From contig NZ_SGWY01000001.1 in NCBI RefSeq assembly GCF_004216665.1, positions 496,001-560,000 of the forward strand: a DNA stretch of 64,000 bases. The letters are read 5' to 3'. The notes beneath the pieces are model-generated. The model saw only the letters and a program-made list of their open reading frames with translations. It searched no databases and had not been told where the DNA came from. The translations under genes and the position numbers were made by a program. This DNA is from Agromyces ramosus (GTDB lineage Bacteria > Actinomycetota > Actinomycetes > Actinomycetales > Microbacteriaceae). Numbering within the stretch: position 1 is the stretch's first letter; the number at the start of each line of letters is the position of its first letter. Shown here in pieces: positions 44,417 to 53,775 of this stretch.

Positions 44417-44432
44417 TCGAACACATGTTCGA
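44417..44432. promoter_or_regulatory. LexA binding site (SOS box)
   Basis: TCGAAC-ACAT-GTTCGA exactly fits the actinobacterial/mycobacterial LexA consensus TCGAAC-N4-GTTCGA. The symmetry extends to 10-bp arms at 44414-44435. It ends 9 bases before the radical SAM start codon, so bound LexA would cover the promoter or start of transcription. Confidence 0.88.
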
Positions 44433-44444
44433 ATGCCAAGGCAA

Positions 44445-44485
44445 GCGGATGCCGCGGCGAGCCGTGGCCCGCTCGCGGCATCCGC
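44445..44485 (-). terminator. Hairpin terminator of the ABC-F gene, built from the GGATGCCG word
   Basis: Perfect 12-bp inverted repeat GCGGATGCCGCG (44445-44456) and CGCGGCATCCGC (44474-44485), 17-base loop, starting 9 bases beyond the ABC-F stop. Each arm contains the octamer GGATGCCG that is over-represented across the window. Confidence 0.7.
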
Positions 44486-44494
44486 CCACCGCGA

Positions 44495-46285
44495 TCACGG
44501 CCGCGGCACGGCCTCCCGCGCGGCACGCACGGCGCGCCCGGCCGCCAGCTCGAGCCGCTCCCCCGTCCAGCGCCGCCGGAGCCACCGGTCGTGACTCGCG
44601 ATCACGACGGCACCCGGGTAGGTGCCGAGGGCGTCCTCGAGGGCGGTCGCGAGGGCGAGCGACAGGTGGTTCGTCGGCTCGTCGAGCAGGAACACGTGCG
44701 GCGGTCGCGCGATCACGAGCGCCATGGCGAGACGCCGCTGCTGCCCGATGGAGAGCGATCCGACCGGCCTGGACTCGTCGCGCGGGGCGATGAGCCCGAG
44801 GCCCGCCAGCGGCACCTGCTCGGCGCGCCGCTCACCGAGCACGCGCTCGTAGAGGCGGCGTGGCGTGGCATCCGGATCGGCGAATCGCACGTCCTGCTCG
44901 AGGAGCTGCACGCGCAGCCCCTTGCGCCGGTGCACGATGCCCCGGTCGATGCCCTGCGTGCCGGCGAGCACGCCGAGCAGGGTCGACTTCCCCGCCCCGT
45001 TCGCCCCCGTGACGAGGAGGCGGGTGAGTGGTGCCACCTGCAGCGCGTCGAGCTCGAGCCGGCCGGCGACCGTCACGTCCGACAGCTGCAGCAGCAGGCC
45101 GGATGCCTCCTCCAGCGCGTGCGAGCCCGACGGGATGCCCGCGAAGGCGAGCGGCGTGGGGGGCTTGCGCACCTGCTCGCGCTCGAGCGTCTCGAGGCGG
45201 TGCTCCGCGTTGCGCACGCGTCGCGACACCGCCTGCTCGACGTTCCCGCGCTTGAAGTGCTTGAGGAACTTGTCGTTGTCGGTCGCCGCTCGCCCGTGCG
45301 ACACGTTGCGTGCGGTCTCGGAGACCGAGGCGCGCAGCCGGCGCAGCTCGTCCTGCTCGTCCGCGTACTGCCGCCGCCAGCGATCGCGCTCCTCGGCCTG
45401 CACGGTGAGGAACTCGCTGAAGCCGCCGCCGAAGACGGTGCCCCCGGATGCCGCGAGCACCTCGTCGCGCGACCTGCCCGCATCGGCACCCGACCCGGCG
45501 AGCGCGAGCGCCCCCCGTCGGCCGGGGTCGAGGTCGAGCAGCCCGGTCGCGACGCGATCGAGGAACTCGCGGTCGTGGCTGGCGAACAGCACCGGCCCGC
45601 GCCAGGCGCGGAGCCGATCCTCGAGGAACGATGCGGCGTCGTCGTCGAGGTGGTTCGTCGGCTCGTCGAGCAGGAGCGCGTCGGGAACGCTGAGCAGCAG
45701 CGCCGCGAGGGCGAATCGGCTGCGCTGGCCGCCCGAGACCTCGCCGAGTCGACGGTCGATGCCGACGCCGGCGACGCCGAGCCCGTCGAGCAGCTCGTCG
45801 CGGCGCGACTCGGCCGACCACACGTCGGCACGCTCGGCCGCGTCGAGGGCGGCCGAGTACCGGGCAGCGGATGCCGCGGCGGCGCGTCCGTCGGAGGCGT
45901 CCGCGCGGGCGAGCTCCGCCGAGGCCGCGTCGAGCTCCCGCTCGATGGCACGCACCTCGGCGAGGGCCGCCTCGAGCACGTCGACGATCCGGTCGTCGGG
46001 GCCGAACGGGAGCTCCTGCGCGAGGAACCCCGTGCGGGCCGGGCGGGCGAGCCGCCCGGACACCGTCGCGTCGCCGAGGCCGGACGCTGCGGCATCCGCT
46101 CGACCGTCGGCCCCGGCGATCAGCCGGAGGAGCGTCGACTTGCCGACGCCGTTCTCGCCGATCAGGCCGAGCCGCTGGCCCGGCGCGACGGTGACGTCGA
46201 GGTCGGTGAAGACGCGTCGATGCGCGTAGGAGGCCGAGAGCCCGTCGGCGCGGAGATGGAGGGAGGGTGAGAGGTGTACAGCCAT
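44495..46285 (-). CDS. ABC-F family ATPase, antibiotic-resistance type
   Basis: 596 aa with two ATP-binding domains and no transmembrane segment. First domain: GENGVGKST, SGGQRSRFALA, LLLDEPTNHLD; second: GANGAGKST, SIGQQRRLAMA, LLDEPTNHLS. The two are joined by a helical interdomain linker rich in charged residues (about 340-420), the ribosome-contacting element of ABC-F proteins. The motif style resembles macrolide/lincosamide protection proteins of actinomycetes (TlrC/OleB group) rather than EttA. I chose the ATG at 46285; the in-frame extension upstream is unconserved leader. Substrate drug is unknown. Confidence 0.87.
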   Translation of the reverse strand: MAVHLSPSLHLRADGLSASYAHRRVFTDLDVTVAPGQRLGLIGENGVGKSTLLRLIAGADGRADAAASGLGDATVSGRLARPARTGFLAQELPFGPDDRIVDVLEAALAEVRAIERELDAASAELARADASDGRAAAASAARYSAALDAAERADVWSAESRRDELLDGLGVAGVGIDRRLGEVSGGQRSRFALAALLLSVPDALLLDEPTNHLDDDAASFLEDRLRAWRGPVLFASHDREFLDRVATGLLDLDPGRRGALALAGSGADAGRSRDEVLAASGGTVFGGGFSEFLTVQAEERDRWRRQYADEQDELRRLRASVSETARNVSHGRAATDNDKFLKHFKRGNVEQAVSRRVRNAEHRLETLEREQVRKPPTPLAFAGIPSGSHALEEASGLLLQLSDVTVAGRLELDALQVAPLTRLLVTGANGAGKSTLLGVLAGTQGIDRGIVHRRKGLRVQLLEQDVRFADPDATPRRLYERVLGERRAEQVPLAGLGLIAPRDESRPVGSLSIGQQRRLAMALVIARPPHVFLLDEPTNHLSLALATALEDALGTYPGAVVIASHDRWLRRRWTGERLELAAGRAVRAAREAVPRP

Positions 46286-46526
46286 GCGAGACGTCCGTTC
46301 GCGAGGGCTCCCGAGCCGTCGCCCGGCACCGCCGGCGCGAGCTGGCACGAACGATGCACCGAGCGGGCGCGCACGCGGCACGGTGGCGCGGACGACGACC
46401 CGGGAGCGGAGTGGTGGATCCCGCCGGGCATCCGCCGTCGCGAAGGGTGCGCGCGACGCTGTCGCGATCAGTGGAAGGTGCACACCCGTGTCAACGGCGC
46501 CTCAGGCGCGGGACGATGGGATGTTC

Positions 46527-46562
46527 TCACTTCATAGCGGGGACGACGATAGCAGAGGTCAT
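46527..46562 (-). CDS. Possible 11-aa leader peptide upstream of ABC-F gene
   Basis: ATG...TGA encoding MTSAIVVPAMK, 241 bases before the ABC-F start and 17 bases before a GC-rich hairpin. The Shine-Dalgarno is poor (TCGGG), and a TTGGCG/TATCGT promoter-like pair overlaps it, so translation is uncertain. Listed because resistance ABC-F and erm genes commonly have such peptides. Confidence 0.3.
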   Translation of the reverse strand: MTSAIVVPAMK

Positions 46563-46599
46563 CCCGAGACGCCAAGCGCTGCGCATGTCGACCCGCGTG

Positions 46600-46661
46600 G
46601 GAATCCCGTGGACCCCTCGGAATCCCCGGGTGCGAGGATTCCGGCGACATACCGGGATTCC
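46600..46661 (-). terminator. Nested hairpin after mqo
   Basis: Outer arms GGAATCCCG (46600-46608) and CGGGATTCC (46653-46661) enclose inner arms CGGAATCC (46618-46625) and GGATTCCG (46636-46643). It begins 18 bases downstream of the mqo stop; no T tract. Confidence 0.6.
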
Positions 46662-46678
46662 GCGTGCATCGAGTGCGG

Positions 46679-48157
46679 TCAGGCGGTGAGCTCGAGCACC
46701 TTCGCGGTCTCGCTGAGCGACGCCTCGGCGGCAGCGGGGTCGATCGACAGCTCCCGTCCGAAGCTCGGGATCATCTGGCGGAGCCTCGGCTCCCAGCCGA
46801 CGAAGCGGTCGGGGAAACAGCGCGCGAGCACGTCGAGCATGATCGGCGCGGCGGTCGAAGCTCCCGGCGAGGCGCCGAGGAGTCCCGCGATCGTGCCGTC
46901 GGCGCCCGTGATGACCTCGGTGCCGAACTGGAGCACGCCGCCCTTCTCGGGGTCCTTCTTCATGACCTGGACGCGCTGGCCGGCGGTGATGAGCTCCCAG
47001 TCGCGGTCCTTCGCGGTGGGCATGAACTCGCGGAGGGCCGCCATCTTCTTCGCGCGCGACGCGAGGAGCTCCGAGACGAGGTACTTCACGAGGTCGAAGT
47101 TCTTGAGCCCGACCTGCAGCATCGGGCCGAGGTTGTGCAGCCGGATCGAGAACGGCAGGTCGAACCAGGTCGACGTCTTGAGGAACTTGGGCGTGAAGCC
47201 GGCGAAGGGGCCGAAGAGGAGTGCGGTCTCGCCGTCGACCACGCGGGTGTCGAGGTGCGGCACCGACATCGGCGGAGCGCCGACGGCGGCCTTGCCGTAG
47301 ACCTTCGCCTGGTGCTGCGCCACGACCTTCGGGTTGGTCGTGCGGAGGAACTGGCCGGAGATGGGGAAGCCGCCGAAGCCCTTGATCTCGGGGATGCCCG
47401 AGTGCTGCAGCAGGGCGAGCGCTCCGCCGCCCGCGCCGACGAACACGAACCGCGCCCGCACGACCTTGGGCGTCTGCCCGACGAGGTGGCGCACGCGGAG
47501 CTTCCACGTGCCGTCCTTCTGGCGCTTCAGCCAGGTGACCTGGTGGTTCGTCTGGACGGACGCGCCGCGCCGCTCCAGGTCGCTGAGCAGGTACTTCGTG
47601 AGTGCGCCGAAGTCGACGTCGGTGCCCGACTCGACCCGCGTCGCGGCGACCTTCTGCCGGGGGTTGCGCTTCTTCGCGATGAGCGGGGTCCACTCGGCGA
47701 TGCGCTCGAGGTCCTCGGTGTACTCCATGTCGGGGAACAGGGGTTCGTCCCTCAGCGCCTCCACGCGCTTCCTGAGGTACTCGATGTTCGCCCGGCCCTT
47801 CACGAACGTCATGTGCGGCGTCGCGTTGATGAAGTTGTGCGGCTCGGGCAGCGCGCCGATCGACACCAGGTACGCCCAGTACTGACGGCTCACCTGGAAC
47901 TGCTCGTTGATCGAGACGGCCTTGGCTGCGCTCACGGTGCCGTCGGCGTTCTCGGGCATGTAGTTGAGCTCGCACAGGGCGGCGTGACCGGTGCCCGCGT
48001 TGTTCCACGCGTTCGAGGACTCCTGGGCGACCTCGCCGAGGCGCTCGTAGACGTTGATGCTCCAGTCGGGCTCCAACTGGGAGATGAGGGAGCCGAGCGT
48101 GGCGCTCATGATGCCCCCGCCGATGAGCACGACGTCGACGGTTTCCTCTGAATTCAC
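46679..48157 (-). CDS. mqo: Malate:quinone oxidoreductase
   Basis: 492-aa FAD-dependent, membrane-associated enzyme that oxidises malate to oxaloacetate and passes electrons to quinone (citric acid cycle/respiratory chain). The N-terminal FAD motif VDVVLIGGGIMSATLG, then NAWNNAGTGHAALCELNY, GFGGFPISG and GASPGASTAAPIM near the C-terminus are diagnostic of Mqo. I chose the GTG at 48157, two codons before conserved sequence; a longer start at 48205 adds 16 unconserved residues. Monocistronic. Confidence 0.95.
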   Translation of the reverse strand: MNSEETVDVVLIGGGIMSATLGSLISQLEPDWSINVYERLGEVAQESSNAWNNAGTGHAALCELNYMPENADGTVSAAKAVSINEQFQVSRQYWAYLVSIGALPEPHNFINATPHMTFVKGRANIEYLRKRVEALRDEPLFPDMEYTEDLERIAEWTPLIAKKRNPRQKVAATRVESGTDVDFGALTKYLLSDLERRGASVQTNHQVTWLKRQKDGTWKLRVRHLVGQTPKVVRARFVFVGAGGGALALLQHSGIPEIKGFGGFPISGQFLRTTNPKVVAQHQAKVYGKAAVGAPPMSVPHLDTRVVDGETALLFGPFAGFTPKFLKTSTWFDLPFSIRLHNLGPMLQVGLKNFDLVKYLVSELLASRAKKMAALREFMPTAKDRDWELITAGQRVQVMKKDPEKGGVLQFGTEVITGADGTIAGLLGASPGASTAAPIMLDVLARCFPDRFVGWEPRLRQMIPSFGRELSIDPAAAEASLSETAKVLELTA

Positions 48158-48247
48158 GGATTCCAGTCTAGGTGCGTTGTGGCGGTGCCCCTGACCGGGT
48201 AGCATCCCCGCCCCCGCCCGTCAGGCCACTGGGGCTGCGGCATCCGC

Positions 48248-48667
48248 TCAGAGCGCGGCCACTCCCCCGGCGATGAGGCCGACGCCCGCGGTGATGAGCG
48301 CCGCCGTGAGCGAGACGACGCCGAGCCAGAGCAGCACGATCAGGCGGTTGGGCCGCTCGGGGTCCCTGCCGAGCACGGACAGGAAGAAGCCGGCGGGCAT
48401 GAGGATCGCCGCGATCGGGACGCCGGTGCGGGCCAGCTGCATCCAGAAGCCGTCGAGCGCGGCGTACGAGATCACCGCGAGGATCGCGATCGACAGCACG
48501 AGCAGCACCGCGGCGTGCGCGTGGCCCGCCCGGAAGAAGCTCGTCTGCAATCCGTTCGCCGGCGCGTGCCCGCGCACGACGCGGGTGAGGAAGTACCCGC
48601 CGCTCTCGACGGTGACGAGCGCGAGCAGCAGGATGCCGATGAGGATGAGGTCGTTCGGATTCGGCAT
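48248..48667 (-). CDS. Small four-helix membrane protein of unknown function
   Basis: 139 aa with four hydrophobic segments (about 5-25, 48-70, 78-98, 108-135) and conserved-looking FFRAGHAHAAVLLVLS between the first two. GGAAGG lies 7 bases before the ATG. Divergent from a MerR-family regulator with a shared dyad operator, so it is very likely the regulated target. I do not recognise a characterised family. Confidence 0.75.
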   Translation of the reverse strand: MPNPNDLILIGILLLALVTVESGGYFLTRVVRGHAPANGLQTSFFRAGHAHAAVLLVLSIAILAVISYAALDGFWMQLARTGVPIAAILMPAGFFLSVLGRDPERPNRLIVLLWLGVVSLTAALITAGVGLIAGGVAAL

Positions 48668-48698
48668 GGTGGGTACCTTCCGGGGACTCGAGGTGTGA

Positions 48699-48742
48699 TT
48701 GGATAGTGTTACTCTCCAATACTAGAGAGTGGAACTATCCAA
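48699..48742. promoter_or_regulatory. Dyad operator between MerR regulator and membrane protein gene
   Basis: Two 18-base arms, TTGGATAGTGTTACTCTC (48699-48716) and GAGAGTGGAACTATCCAA (48725-48742), are complementary at 16 of 18 positions with an 8-base spacer. Its AT-rich sequence stands out from the surrounding 70% GC DNA. It lies in the short divergent gap, suited to autoregulation plus control of the target. Confidence 0.72.
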
Positions 48743-48756
48743 TGCAAGGGAATGGC

Positions 48757-49374
48757 ATGCGCATCTCCGCCCTCGCCGCCGCGGCCGACGTGCCGCTCGC
48801 CACCGTCAAGTACTACCTGCGCGAGGGCCTGCTGCACCCCGGAACCGCCACGTCGGCGACGCAGGCGAGCTACGACGAAACGCACGTGCGCCGCATCCGC
48901 GTCATCCGTGCGCTGACCGGGCCGGTGGGGCTCAGCGTGCAGCAGGCTCGCACGATCCTCGGCCTCATCGACGACCCCGGCGTCGATCTCTACGCCACGC
49001 TCGGCCGAGCGGTGGGCGCGCTTCCGCCGTCCGTCGAGGCGCCGACGTCTGACGACCCCGACCCCTTCCCCCGCGCCCGCGCCGCCCTCGCGGCGCTCGG
49101 GCAGGTCTACGACCCGCAGTTCGCGGCCGTCGCGCAGCTCGAGGCCGCCCTGGCGGCCACCGAGGCGGCCGGGATGCCGCTCAGCGACGACCGGCTGCTC
49201 GAGTACGGCCGCCGCCTGCGGGAGATCGCCGCCTTCGACCTCGAGCGGATGCCGCATGAGCCGCACGCCGCGGTCGAGTACACCGTGCTCGGCACCGCGC
49301 TGTACGAGCCCGTCATCCTCGCGCTGCGACGGCTGGCCCACCAGGACGTCGCCTCCCGGCGCGAACTCGGCTGA
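48757..49374 (+). CDS. MerR-family transcriptional regulator
   Basis: 205 aa from this start. N-terminal winged helix MRISALAAAADVPLATVKYYLREGLLHPG with the second MerR segment ETHVRRIRVIRAL; the C-terminal part has no Cys-rich metal site, so an organic effector or signal is more likely. ATG at 48757 has AAGGGA five bases upstream; an ATG at 48742 and a GTG at 48706 are in frame but fall in the operator. Divergent from the four-helix membrane gene. Confidence 0.85.
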   Translation: MRISALAAAADVPLATVKYYLREGLLHPGTATSATQASYDETHVRRIRVIRALTGPVGLSVQQARTILGLIDDPGVDLYATLGRAVGALPPSVEAPTSDDPDPFPRARAALAALGQVYDPQFAAVAQLEAALAATEAAGMPLSDDRLLEYGRRLREIAAFDLERMPHEPHAAVEYTVLGTALYEPVILALRRLAHQDVASRRELG

Positions 49375-49395
49375 CGCCGCCGCGCCGCGCCGGCG

Positions 49396-50112
49396 CTAGA
49401 GCCCCAGGCGCTCGAGCTCGCCCGACATGCGGCGGGCGATCTCGGCGTATCCCTCGTCGTTCGGGTGGATGCCGTCGACCGACATCCACTCGGGATGCCC
49501 CTCGAGCCAGCGCGAGGCGCCTTCGATGCGGTCGGCGCCGACCCGGTCGGCGGCGGACGCCACCCACTCGATGATCATGTCGACGGAGTCGGGGCGTTCG
49601 TCGGTGTACCAGAACGGCTCGACGACCACGAGCCGCGCCTCGGGCAGATCGTCCCTCAGCCGCTGCAGGTCGGCGCCGATCGCGGCCTCGATGTCATCGG
49701 CGGCGGCCGGCATCGAGAAGTTGTCGTTCAGGCCCATCGTCACGATCACGATGTCCGGCGGCGGGTCCAGCTCGACGATCCGGTCCACGAGGTCGCCGCC
49801 GAAGCCGCGGTTGTTCACGAAGCCCAGCCCGTCGACGCTCGGATTGAACTCGTACCAGCCCCGATCGTCGGCGATGATCGTCGACCACCGCCGCTCGGGC
49901 GAGCTCGCGCCGGTGCCGCGGGTGTACGAGTCGCCGTAGAACGCGACGATCGGGGCTCCGTCGCTCGGCGCCACTGGGCCGGCTTCGGTCGCGGTCGGCG
50001 AGCATGCCGCCAGCACGGCAACGGATGCCGCCGCCACGACGGCGCCGAGCACGGCGACGGCGCGGGCAGCCCGCGACCCCGGTCGGCCGCGGATCGCACG
50101 CGATTCGGTCAT
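49396..50112 (-). CDS. SGNH/GDSL hydrolase, lipoprotein
   Basis: 238 aa. Signal peptide with lipobox VLAAC (Cys about 30). Catalytic blocks GDSYTRGTG (Ser), GFGGDLV (Gly), MGLNDNF (Asn) and DGIHPND (Asp/His) are complete, so an active extracytoplasmic esterase is expected. Substrate unknown. It lies alone downstream of asd. Unrelated in detail to the SGNH protein at 16784. Confidence 0.87.
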   Translation of the reverse strand: MTESRAIRGRPGSRAARAVAVLGAVVAAASVAVLAACSPTATEAGPVAPSDGAPIVAFYGDSYTRGTGASSPERRWSTIIADDRGWYEFNPSVDGLGFVNNRGFGGDLVDRIVELDPPPDIVIVTMGLNDNFSMPAAADDIEAAIGADLQRLRDDLPEARLVVVEPFWYTDERPDSVDMIIEWVASAADRVGADRIEGASRWLEGHPEWMSVDGIHPNDEGYAEIARRMSGELERLGL

Positions 50113-50159
50113 GGCGGTGGTTCGGACCCGACAGCCGAGCGGATGCCGCGACCGACCTC

Positions 50160-51269
<1,110 letters not shown>

Positions 51270-51408
51270 TCAATTGTCCCAGCCCCTGCGACCGAGGCCC
51301 GCCGTTCGCGGAACCTTGGCAGGAATCCCCCGCTGAGCGCGCGGATCTCGACGATCCCGCGTCAGTGGCCTCCGAGAGCACCGGATGCCGCGGCGACGAC
51401 GTCGACCC

Positions 51409-51927
51409 TCAGCGCCCCGTGCCCGCGTGCACGACGGCGTCATCCTCGCCGTCGAGCTCGAACGCGGTGTGCACGGCGCGGGCTGCGGCGTGCACGCTGT
51501 CGGCGCGCGTCACGACCGAGATGCGGATCTCGCTCGTGGAGATCATCTCGATGTTGATCCCGGCGTTGTACAGGGCCTCGAACAGCCGTGCCGACACGCC
51601 CGTGGCCGAGCGCATCGCCGCCCCGACGAGCGAGAGCTTGCCGATCTGGTCGTCGTACTGCAGCGAGGCGAAGCCCACGGCATCCTGGGAGTTCGCGAGC
51701 GCGGTGAGCGCCCGCTCCCCGTCGGACTTCGGGAGCGTGAACGAGATGTCGGTGCGGCCGGTCGAGGCGGCCGAGACGTTCTGCACGATCATGTCGACGT
51801 TCGCGTTGGTGTTGGCGACGATCTTGAAGATCTTGGCGGCGACGCCGGGCACGTCGGGCACGCCGACGACCGTGATCTTCGCCTCGGTCAGGTCGACCGC
51901 GACACCCGCGATGACGGACTCTTCCAC
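51409..51927 (-). CDS. lysC: Aspartate kinase, beta subunit from internal in-frame start
   Basis: An internal GTG at 51925-51927 begins [10 protein letters not shown] and is preceded by the perfect Shine-Dalgarno AAGGAG (51933-51938) with a 5-base spacer. It gives a 172-aa ACT-domain protein. In Corynebacterium the beta subunit is made the same way from an internal lysC start at the equivalent place, and the enzyme is an alpha2beta2 assembly. Confidence 0.8.
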   Translation of the reverse strand: MEESVIAGVAVDLTEAKITVVGVPDVPGVAAKIFKIVANTNANVDMIVQNVSAASTGRTDISFTLPKSDGERALTALANSQDAVGFASLQYDDQIGKLSLVGAAMRSATGVSARLFEALYNAGINIEMISTSEIRISVVTRADSVHAAARAVHTAFELDGEDDAVVHAGTGR

Positions 51928-52683
51928 AGCTGCTCCTTCGGGAAGACGCGAGGGGTCGTAGACGATGGTCCCCTCGCTGTTGTTGAACGACGAACGCACG
52001 TGCAGGGTGACGCCGTGGCGCCGGGCGAACTCCACCGCCCTGATGTGCAGGACCTTGGCCCCGGATGCCGCGAGCTCGAGCATCTCCTCGCTCGTGATCC
52101 GGTCGAGCTTCCGCGCCTTCTTCACGATGCGGGGGTCGGACGTGAAGACGCCGTCGACGTCGGTGTAGATCTCGCACACGTCGGCCTCGAGCGCCGCCGC
52201 GAGCGCCACCGCCGTGGTGTCGCTGCCGCCGCGGCCGAGCGTGGTGATGTCGCGCGACTCGCGGCTGAAGCCCTGGAAGCCGGCGACGATGACGATCGCG
52301 CCGTCGTCGAGCGCCTCGCGGAGGCGCACCGGGGTGACGTCGACGATGCGCGCGGCGCCGTGCGTGGCATCCGTGATCATGCCCGCCTGGCTGCCGGTGA
52401 ACGAGCGTGCCTCGTGCCCCATGCTCTTGATCGCCATCGCCAGGAGCGCCATCGAGATGCGCTCGCCGGCGGACAGCAGCATGTCGAGCTCGCGCGGCGC
52501 CTGGATCGGCGTGACCTCGTTCGCGAGGTCGAGCAGCTCGTCGGTCGTGTCGCCCATCGCGGAGACGGCGACCACCACGTCGTTGCCCGCCTTGCGGGTC
52601 TCGACGATGCGCTTGGCGACCCGCTTGATGCTCTCCGCGTCGGCGACGGACGACCCGCCGAACTTCTGCACGATCAAGCTCAC
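51409..52683 (-). CDS. lysC: Aspartate kinase, alpha subunit
   Basis: 424 aa. Kinase domain begins [17 protein letters not shown], with [23 protein letters not shown] (spread over about 150-175) binding substrates, followed by two ACT domains that mediate feedback control. The GTG start at 52683 has GGGAG five bases upstream and aligns with the known family N-terminus. Length matches the corynebacterial alpha subunit (about 421 aa). First enzyme of the aspartate pathway, upstream of asd. Confidence 0.96.
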   Translation of the reverse strand: MSLIVQKFGGSSVADAESIKRVAKRIVETRKAGNDVVVAVSAMGDTTDELLDLANEVTPIQAPRELDMLLSAGERISMALLAMAIKSMGHEARSFTGSQAGMITDATHGAARIVDVTPVRLREALDDGAIVIVAGFQGFSRESRDITTLGRGGSDTTAVALAAALEADVCEIYTDVDGVFTSDPRIVKKARKLDRITSEEMLELAASGAKVLHIRAVEFARRHGVTLHVRSSFNNSEGTIVYDPSRLPEGAAVEESVIAGVAVDLTEAKITVVGVPDVPGVAAKIFKIVANTNANVDMIVQNVSAASTGRTDISFTLPKSDGERALTALANSQDAVGFASLQYDDQIGKLSLVGAAMRSATGVSARLFEALYNAGINIEMISTSEIRISVVTRADSVHAAARAVHTAFELDGEDDAVVHAGTGR

Positions 52684-52811
52684 GTGGTCTCCCAGGGGTG
52701 GTGGCAGGCGCCGGGATGCGCATCCGGTCGCCGGAAGCACCATCATACGGCGGCGCGTATGCGCCCCCGGCAATGTGACGACGGCCGGCGGCCCGACGCT
52801 AGAGTGCCCTC

Positions 52812-53306
52812 ATGGCGGAAGCGCTCGAGGGGTGGACCGACTTCAACGTCGCCATGGTCGGCGCGACGGCGGCGCTCGCGGGCCTGATCATCGTGGCGAT
52901 GTCGGTGAACATGTCCACCATCATGACGTCGGCGACGCTGCCGGCGCGTGCCGCGACCGCGATCGCCACGCTGGTGCTCGCGATCGTCGCCGGGGCGTTC
53001 GGACTGATCCCCGATCAGGGCACCTTCGCCTACGGCGTCGAGGTGCTGGTGGCCACGCTCATCGCGGGGGTCTTCCAGGCGCATGCGATCAACGTGATCA
53101 TGAAGCAGACGTCGAATCGGGCGGGCTACCGGCTGCTGCAGAGCCTCGCCGGGCTGCTTCCGCTCGCGGCCTTCCTGACGGGGTCGGTGCTGGTCGTCGC
53201 GGGCGCGGCGTGGGCGGGGCTCGTCGCCCTCGCGTTCGGCTCGGTGCTCGCCGTGATCTCGGCCATCATCATCGCGTGGGTCGTGCTCGTGGAGGTGCTC
53301 CGCTAG
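52812..53306 (+). CDS. Small membrane protein of unknown function
   Basis: 164 aa with four or five hydrophobic segments and little polar sequence; begins MAEALEGWTDFNVAMVGATAALAGLIIVAMSVN with the first segment at about 14-34. I recognise no characterised family, though similar proteins are common as lone genes in actinobacteria. Divergent from lysC and convergent with the SnoaL-like gene. Confidence 0.72.
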   Translation: MAEALEGWTDFNVAMVGATAALAGLIIVAMSVNMSTIMTSATLPARAATAIATLVLAIVAGAFGLIPDQGTFAYGVEVLVATLIAGVFQAHAINVIMKQTSNRAGYRLLQSLAGLLPLAAFLTGSVLVVAGAAWAGLVALAFGSVLAVISAIIIAWVVLVEVLR

Positions 53307-53336
53307 GCCCGGCGCTGCGGGTCCCGGATGCCGCGG

Positions 53337-53696
53337 TCAGTCCCCGTGCGGTCGCGGCATGTACCACTCGGTGTACTCGGTCGCCCGGCCGTCGTCGGCG
53401 AGGCGGATGATCCAGAGATTGAGGTAGTCCTTCTCGGCGGGGTACTCCGTGCGCCCCTGCACCACGACGAAGTCGTCGTGCTCGTCGAGGATGGTCCAGT
53501 CGAACGACCACGTTCCGGGGTCGTCGAGATCCTCCAGCCATCCGGCGACGATGGCCTCGCGGCCGCGGCGCGGCTCGGCATCGGGTGCCGTCCGGTACAC
53601 CGCGTCGTCGGTGAACAACGCGCCGATCTGCTCGGGGTCGTTCGATTCCCACGCCGCGATGTATCCCGCGACCCATTCCGCGCCCTTGCTCGCCAT
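53337..53696 (-). CDS. SnoaL/NTF2-like domain protein
   Basis: 119 aa, alpha+beta barrel pattern: helix with YIAAWESNDPEQIGALFTDDAVYRT, then beta strands with GREAIVAGW and YTEWYMPRP. Members include ketosteroid isomerase-like enzymes and many proteins of unknown role; no catalytic residues can be assigned. I chose the ATG at 53696; ATGs at 53705 and 53720 are possible. It lies downstream of recR on the same strand after a 79-base GC-rich gap. Confidence 0.75.
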   Translation of the reverse strand: MASKGAEWVAGYIAAWESNDPEQIGALFTDDAVYRTAPDAEPRRGREAIVAGWLEDLDDPGTWSFDWTILDEHDDFVVVQGRTEYPAEKDYLNLWIIRLADDGRATEYTEWYMPRPHGD

Positions 53697-53775
53697 GCGT
53701 CCCATTCCAGCCGCGCCCACGCACCGGCGTCAAGGGGTGCGTCACGGTCGCCGGCGCCGGCGCCGGTGGCGCGGG

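Larger units (their letters stand above)
46286..46678 (-). promoter_or_regulatory. Long leader of the ABC-F gene and mqo 3' region
   Basis: 393 bases without a confident large gene. Reading toward the ABC-F gene: a 62-base nested hairpin (46600-46661), an 11-codon ORF (46527-46562), a short hairpin GCGCC-TGA-GGCGC (46497-46509) and a second CGCGAC/GTCGCG (46452-46466). This layout resembles attenuation leaders of resistance ABC-F genes. Confidence 0.45.

Noticed and set aside
46489-46494. TTGACA hexamer on the minus strand as -35 of an ABC-F promoter
   Set aside because: No acceptable -10 element lies 16-19 bases downstream.
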